A DNA stretch of 22,419 nucleotides from contig CAYSPJ010000086.1 of the NCBI GenBank assembly GCA_964432875.1, positions 1-22,419 of the forward strand. The letters run 5' to 3'. The stretch comes from JACJYE01 sp964432875. GTDB lineage: Bacteria > Bacteroidota > Bacteroidia > Chitinophagales > Saprospiraceae. The stretch's first letter is position 1; each line of letters opens with the position of its first letter. This document shows, in pieces, positions 19,827 through 22,419 of this stretch. Position numbers and translations under genes: made by a program. The notes under the pieces were generated by a model. That model saw only the letters and a list, made by a program, of their open reading frames with translations, did not search any database and was not told the DNA's origin.

Positions 19827-22122
19827 TGACGGACTGGCTCTTGCTGTCGTAGTATTCCCCAAACACATTGGCCCGGTTGGTGGTGTTTTGGATATCCAAA
19901 GCTAAGGTGGTAGTCAGGTGCTGGAAGTTGCGCTTGAGGCGGAAGCCCGTGTCGAGGCGGAAGTAGCTGGGCAGCTGCACCGAGAAAGCGCGGCTCTCAT
20001 CGCGCACCGTCTTGCCCTGTTCGATGGAAGCTTCCAGGTCGATGGGCGTGGTGTGCTGGCCGCCCATGTAGGTCAGTTTCAAGTTCAGGCCGAAGGTGCG
20101 GTTTTTCGAGTTGCGGCGCCAGTCCCATTCCTTGCCCATCACGATGCTGCTGAGGAATCGGGTATTGAAGCGGGTATTGCGCCAGATTTCGTCGGACCCC
20201 TGGTATTCTGATTGGAAAAGCGCGGCGGAAAGCAGGAAGTAGAAGCCGCGGGTCAGGAACTTTTCGGCGGTCAGTTCGGCACCGTAGTTGCGGCCCTTGC
20301 CGGCGTTCGCCAGGATTTCGCTGGCGAAGCCGTCGCGTAGGTTGAGTACCGAAAAAGCATCGCGCCCATCGCGGCTCACCGGCAGGTCGAACAGCGCCTG
20401 GTAATACAGCTCTGGCTTGAGGTGCCAGTTGCCCGGCAGGGCGTGGTCGTAAGACAGTACGATATGGTGCGCCCGGCTGGGCTGCAGGCCGCGGTTGGGC
20501 TGGGCACCATCTTCATCGAGGATGAAGTACAGGCCTAGCGGCTGGATCTGCCCGTGCAGGCCATAGCCCAAGCTAATTGACTGGCGGTCGTTGAAGGCGT
20601 ATTTCACTGCCGCGCGCGGTTCTACCGAGTAGGTGTCATTCAGAAAGAAGTAGAGGGCATGGGCTCCGGCATTTAGGGTCAGGCGCTCGGAGGCGCGGAA
20701 TTGCCACTGGGCGAAGGCATGGGCGGAAGCGGCAGCGCCATCGTTGCGCAGGCGCTCGGCGAGCCGCTCGTCTTCGTCAGCCCATTCGCGCTGCAGCAGC
20801 GCAAAGTCCATGAAATTGATATAGCCCCCGGCGCGCAACAGATGGCGCGGGCTGAATTTGTGGGTCAGGGTGGAGGAAACCGTGAGGCGGCGCTGGTCGT
20901 AGCTGCCTTCGTTCAGGCGGCGCAGGCTGTAGTCGGGCTGGAACTCCTCGGTATGGTCGGCGTTGCGGGTGCCAGATAGGGCGACTACGTTGCGCAGGAA
21001 GGTATGATTACCCAGAGCCACGCGGTGGGTCAGGCCCACTACGCCCGTATTGGCGGTAAAGCCCCAGGTGTAGCGCTTATCCAGGTTGATGTCCCATAGG
21101 ACAGAATCGGGCTTGCCTTCGTGGCTTTGCTGGCTGATGCCGCCCATCCCGAAAAGCGTGAACTGCCCCAGCTTACCGGCCGGCAGCCAAATGTTGAATG
21201 ACAGGTCCTGGAAGTCGGTCTGTGCGTCGCCGATGCTCACACCGAGCTGGCTCAGCAGCGAAAGGGTAGAATAGCGGTAGTTGACCAGATAGGAGCCATT
21301 CTGCTTGCCCAGACGCAGAGGGCCTTCGGCAGCCACATCCAGGCCTAGCAAACCGGCCTGCAGGGTGTATTCGCGCTTTTCCGAATTGCCCCGGCGCAGG
21401 CGCAGGTCGAACACGCCGGAGAGGGCGTTGCCATACTCGGCGGCAAAGGCACCGGTCATGAAGTCGGAATTGGACAACAACTGGGCACTGATGATGGAGA
21501 TGCCGCCGCCGGAAGTGCCTACCGCCGAGAAGTGATTGGGATTGGGGATGTCCACCCCTTCCATACGCCAGAGCAGTCCGTTGGGGGCATTACCGCGGAT
21601 GGAGATAGCGTTGTTGCCGTCGTCGGTCGTGGCCACCCCGGCAAAGGCCGAAGCCATGCGGCCGGGGTCGTTTACGGCGGCGGCGAAGCGCTGAGTCTCC
21701 TCCACCGAAAAGGTGCGGGCGCTCACGGTGGAGAGCTCGTTCAGCGGCTTCTGTTTTTCCGCATTGGCCCGCACTACCACCTCTTTCATGGAGATGATGT
21801 CCTCCTCCAGCTCGATGGTGAGTTCCACCTCCTTGCCGGAGTTGAGGGTGATGTTGGGGATAACAGCTTCCTTGTAGCCGATATAAGTCACGTGCAGGGT
21901 GTGCTTGCCCACGGGCACTTCCGGCAGGCGGAAGCGCCCGTCGAAATCGGTGGTGGTGCCGGTAGGCTGCTCGCTGCTCACCAGCGCCACGGTAGCGCCG
22001 ATGAGCGGGGTCTTCACGGCTTTGTCCACCACGGTGCCTTTCAGGGTCTGGGTGTACTGTTGGGCAGGGGCTGCCGCCGAGGCGAGCAACAGGATGAATA
22101 GGAGCAAGAGGTGCTTGTTCAT
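19771..22122 (-). CDS. TonB-dependent receptor with carboxypeptidase-regulatory-like domain
   Basis: Outer-membrane active-transport receptor, 783 residues. Residues 1-21 are a signal peptide (LLLLFILLLASAAAPAQQ). Residues 26-105 form a CarboxypepD_reg-like domain (LKGTVVDKAVKTPLIGATVAL, TDFDGRFRLPEVPVGKHTL, VTYIGYKEAVI). A plug follows (about 125-240: SARTFSVEETQRFAAAVNDP, ISIRGNAPNGLLWRMEGVDI, FMTGAFAAEYGNALSGVFD) and then a beta-barrel ending LSYRVEF with the terminal phenylalanine required for outer-membrane insertion. No SusD-like partner is adjacent, so it is not a classical Sus pair; substrate unknown (iron chelates, peptides or glycans are all possible). ATG 22122 opens on the signal peptide; the frame is open 15 codons further. 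Convergent with the Fic gene. A decayed paralogue lies at 17856-18035. Confidence 0.93.
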   Translation of the reverse strand: MNKHLLLLFILLLASAAAPAQQYTQTLKGTVVDKAVKTPLIGATVALVSSEQPTGTTTDFDGRFRLPEVPVGKHTLHVTYIGYKEAVIPNITLNSGKEVELTIELEEDIISMKEVVVRANAEKQKPLNELSTVSARTFSVEETQRFAAAVNDPGRMASAFAGVATTDDGNNAISIRGNAPNGLLWRMEGVDIPNPNHFSAVGTSGGGISIISAQLLSNSDFMTGAFAAEYGNALSGVFDLRLRRGNSEKREYTLQAGLLGLDVAAEGPLRLGKQNGSYLVNYRYSTLSLLSQLGVSIGDAQTDFQDLSFNIWLPAGKLGQFTLFGMGGISQQSHEGKPDSVLWDINLDKRYTWGFTANTGVVGLTHRVALGNHTFLRNVVALSGTRNADHTEEFQPDYSLRRLNEGSYDQRRLTVSSTLTHKFSPRHLLRAGGYINFMDFALLQREWADEDERLAERLRNDGAAASAHAFAQWQFRASERLTLNAGAHALYFFLNDTYSVEPRAAVKYAFNDRQSISLGYGLHGQIQPLGLYFILDEDGAQPNRGLQPSRAHHIVLSYDHALPGNWHLKPELYYQALFDLPVSRDGRDAFSVLNLRDGFASEILANAGKGRNYGAELTAEKFLTRGFYFLLSAALFQSEYQGSDEIWRNTRFNTRFLSSIVMGKEWDWRRNSKNRTFGLNLKLTYMGGQHTTPIDLEASIEQGKTVRDESRAFSVQLPSYFRLDTGFRLKRNFQHLTTTLALDIQNTTNRANVFGEYYDSKSQSVKYWQQAPLIPVLSYRVEF

Positions 22123-22281
22123 AAGATGGAATATGGGTTTTGGTGTTTTTCTGATGATAAGGGTCACTGCTCAGGCGTCGCCCTGAGGCGATGAGGTTGC
22201 AGCTACCCAAGCTTTTTCCTTCGCTTGCCCGCCGTGGCGGAAGCAGGAGCTTTGGAAAAAACATAGGGTAGATGCGCAGGA

Positions 22282-22311
22282 GGGTGGGGTACCCTTATGG
22301 GAGGGGGGGGG
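22282..22311 (+). other. Guanine-run cluster upstream of the receptor gene
   Basis: Four guanine runs lie in 30 nt: GGG (22282-22284), GGGG (22286-22289), GGG (22299-22301) and nine Gs (22303-22311), with loops of 1, 9 and 1 nt. This fits a G-quadruplex motif. It lies about 160 bp upstream of the receptor start. The run of nine is also long enough to slip during replication. The remaining flank (22123-22419) shows no supportable gene; CTCAGG (22170-22175) and CCTGAG (22182-22187) form a short inverted repeat there. Confidence 0.5.
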
Positions 22312-22419
22312 AAATTTGCAAGTGGTCGGTATCCGCCGTGCCCGGGATTTGGGATTCAAGGCGATGATGGCCGGACGGCATCCCGCCGTTCAGCGCTGCC
22401 GGCGCGCCAAGAGGGGGCA

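Noticed and set aside
211..22122. Candidate tRNA or other structural RNA genes
   Set aside because: No cloverleaf with a TTCGANNC-type T-arm and CCA-adjacent acceptor stem was found in the intergenic regions on reading both strands. A covariance-model scan would settle this.

Overview
This window most likely comes from a free-living member of the Bacteroidota, probably class Saprospiria. It encodes a secreted beta-propeller protein with a C-terminal type IX secretion sorting domain, a TonB-dependent receptor with an N-terminal carboxypeptidase-regulatory-like domain, and several lipoproteins. Gene starts generally lack Shine-Dalgarno sequences, and promoter-like boxes fit the Bacteroidota consensus TTTG / TAnnTTTG. 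The lineage below phylum is an inference from style of gene content, not from a marker gene. No rRNA, tRNA, CRISPR array or transposase was seen.

Left part (1-7500): heptad short-tandem-repeat DNA, a Uma2-type nuclease gene, a 164-bp palindromic repeat, a class C beta-lactamase-like hydrolase, a DUF2721 membrane protein, then the nucleoside-salvage pair deoB-deoD (minus strand), a divergent quinone-oxidoreductase-like MDR enzyme, and a membrane-anchored ankyrin protein. Three intergenic sites carry 7-bp-period repeats of different sequence; two of them share an almost identical hairpin-like cassette.

Middle (7600-13600): a PhyH-type dioxygenase and a secreted esterase, a methyltransferase, a second exact copy of the 164-bp palindrome, then a tightly packed run of methyltransferase, GT4 glycosyltransferase and PIG-L deacetylase, followed by inorganic pyrophosphatase. 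The run looks like a small glycan- or glycoside-modifying operon of unknown product.

Right part (13600-22419): a 14-repeat propeller protein with a sorting tail, a di-heme cytochrome c peroxidase lipoprotein, a small lipoprotein with a strong terminator, and a TonB-dependent receptor. Between the small lipoprotein and the receptor sits a gene for a Fic protein fused to what looks like an AbiEi-type antitoxin domain. It is preceded by three operator-like direct repeats and bracketed by 60-bp direct repeats made of receptor 3'-end sequence. The left repeat is part of a collapsed receptor pseudogene. This Fic locus and the twin 164-bp palindromes are the most interesting parts of the window.
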